DNA from: a virus
Length of the DNA: 27,844 nucleotides
Direction: 5' to 3' (one strand)
Virus record (IMG/VR): IMGVR_UViG_3300030102_006895
Location: 6,078-33,921 of that record
In this document: in pieces, positions 27,663 to 27,844 of the stretch
How positions within the stretch are numbered: the first letter of the stretch is position 1
Layout: each line of letters opens with the position of its first letter
Position numbers and translations under genes: made by a program
The notes under the pieces: model-generated
What the model saw: the letters and a program-made list of their open reading frames with translations, nothing else
Told to the model about the DNA's origin: nothing
Databases searched by the model: none

Positions 27663-27810
27663 GAGACTCAAAGAGTTTTGCCGGGACTCAGGCAGACCGG
27701 CACTATTGGTTGCCTTACATCGGAGTTTTGCTAAGATAATGTTTGTCGATTCCGCTCAATGCGAAGGTGTCTTCAAGGCGAATCTGGAGGTGATCAGTGA
27801 AAGTCGGTGA
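27643..27810 (+). CDS. KVGDLV-family member, 55 aa (array 2, second)
   Basis: GTG start within repeat D: VKVGDLVRLKEFCRDSGRPA, strands (LLVALHRSFAKIMFVDSAQC), ending N-L-E-V-I-S-E-S-R-stop. An ATG 18 bp upstream would only add residues from the overlap. Same length (55) as the second member of array 1. Confidence 0.75.
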   Translation: MKVGDLVRLKEFCRDSGRPALLVALHRSFAKIMFVDSAQCEGVFKANLEVISESR

Positions 27811-27816
27811 TTTAGT
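27786..27816 (+). repeat. Junction repeat E
   Basis: GGAGGTGATCA plus GTGAAAGTCGGTGA plus TTTAGT. The 10-mer GGAGGTGATC is fully complementary to the standard bacterial 16S rRNA 3' end. Confidence 0.9.
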
Positions 27817-27844
27817 TACTCTCTCTGCTTATGGCAAGAAGTTG
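27797..27844 (+). CDS. KVGDLV-family member, 3' end off window (array 2, third)
   Basis: GTG start in repeat E: VKVGDLVTLSAYGKKL, then the window ends. It shows that the array continues to the right. Confidence 0.7.
   Translation, partial: MKVGDLVTLSAYGKKL

Noticed and set aside
25281-27816. CRISPR-like spacing of a repeated 20-30 bp element
   Set aside because: Spacing is irregular, the repeats are not palindromic, and the intervals are open reading frames that use the repeat as start and stop. It is a gene-junction repeat.
6300-27844. T4-type late promoters (TATAAATA)
   Set aside because: I did not see this motif ahead of genes. The promoters found are of the sigma70 type, in keeping with an early/middle region.

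Overview
The window looks like environmental (probably marine) bacteriophage DNA. No plasmid, rRNA or chromosomal housekeeping locus is visible. It falls into two parts that probably come from different phages.

Left part (1 to about 5,778): AT-rich, and every gene is on the minus strand. It is a virion-structure block. Read in the direction of transcription it holds a scaffold-like protein, the major capsid protein, a terminator, a conserved structural protein, two small paralogous proteins, a second terminator, two neck/connector-like proteins, and a tail stabilization-type protein that runs off the left edge. Starts are preceded by A/T-rich leaders without a Shine-Dalgarno (SD) sequence, as is usual for Bacteroidetes and their phages. 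The set resembles crAss-like podoviruses, but that assignment rests on recalled family similarity.

Seam (about 5,779): the scaffold-like gene and an oppositely oriented HNH endonuclease gene both appear cut at the same point. The HNH frame has no ATG, GTG or TTG. From here on all genes are on the plus strand, GC content is higher, SD sequences are strong and sigma70-type promoters (TTGACA, 17 bp, TATAAT) are frequent. A chimeric assembly or an illegitimate recombination is likely.

Right part (about 5,779 to 27,844): a dense early/accessory region of what looks like a marine T4-like myovirus. First comes a nucleotide/regulatory operon: dUTPase, zinc-ribbon protein, IMP dehydrogenase without CBS domains, a ribbon-helix-helix-like protein, a stand-alone sigma region 4 and an acidic protein, closed by a strong terminator. 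Next is a proteostasis set: ClpP-like protease, GroEL, Hsp20 and, further on, DnaK. groEL, hsp20 and dnaK each have their own promoter, and these promoters resemble one another. Other recognisable genes are a glutaredoxin, a free-standing LeuA regulatory-type domain, an HExxH membrane protein, two Cys-rich lipoprotein-like proteins, an L,D-transpeptidase-like protein, an Smr fusion, a D12-class adenine methylase, a UvdE-type UV endonuclease and a tRNA-Arg(UCU).

The most unusual feature is a family of about a dozen 55-100 residue proteins that start with a K-x-G-D-L-V motif (SH3/KOW-like by inference). Several lie head to tail. They are joined by a near-identical repeat of about 30 bp that encodes the C-terminus and stop of one gene, the SD, and the GTG start plus N-terminus of the next. 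Between them are many single-helix micro-proteins of 28-60 residues.
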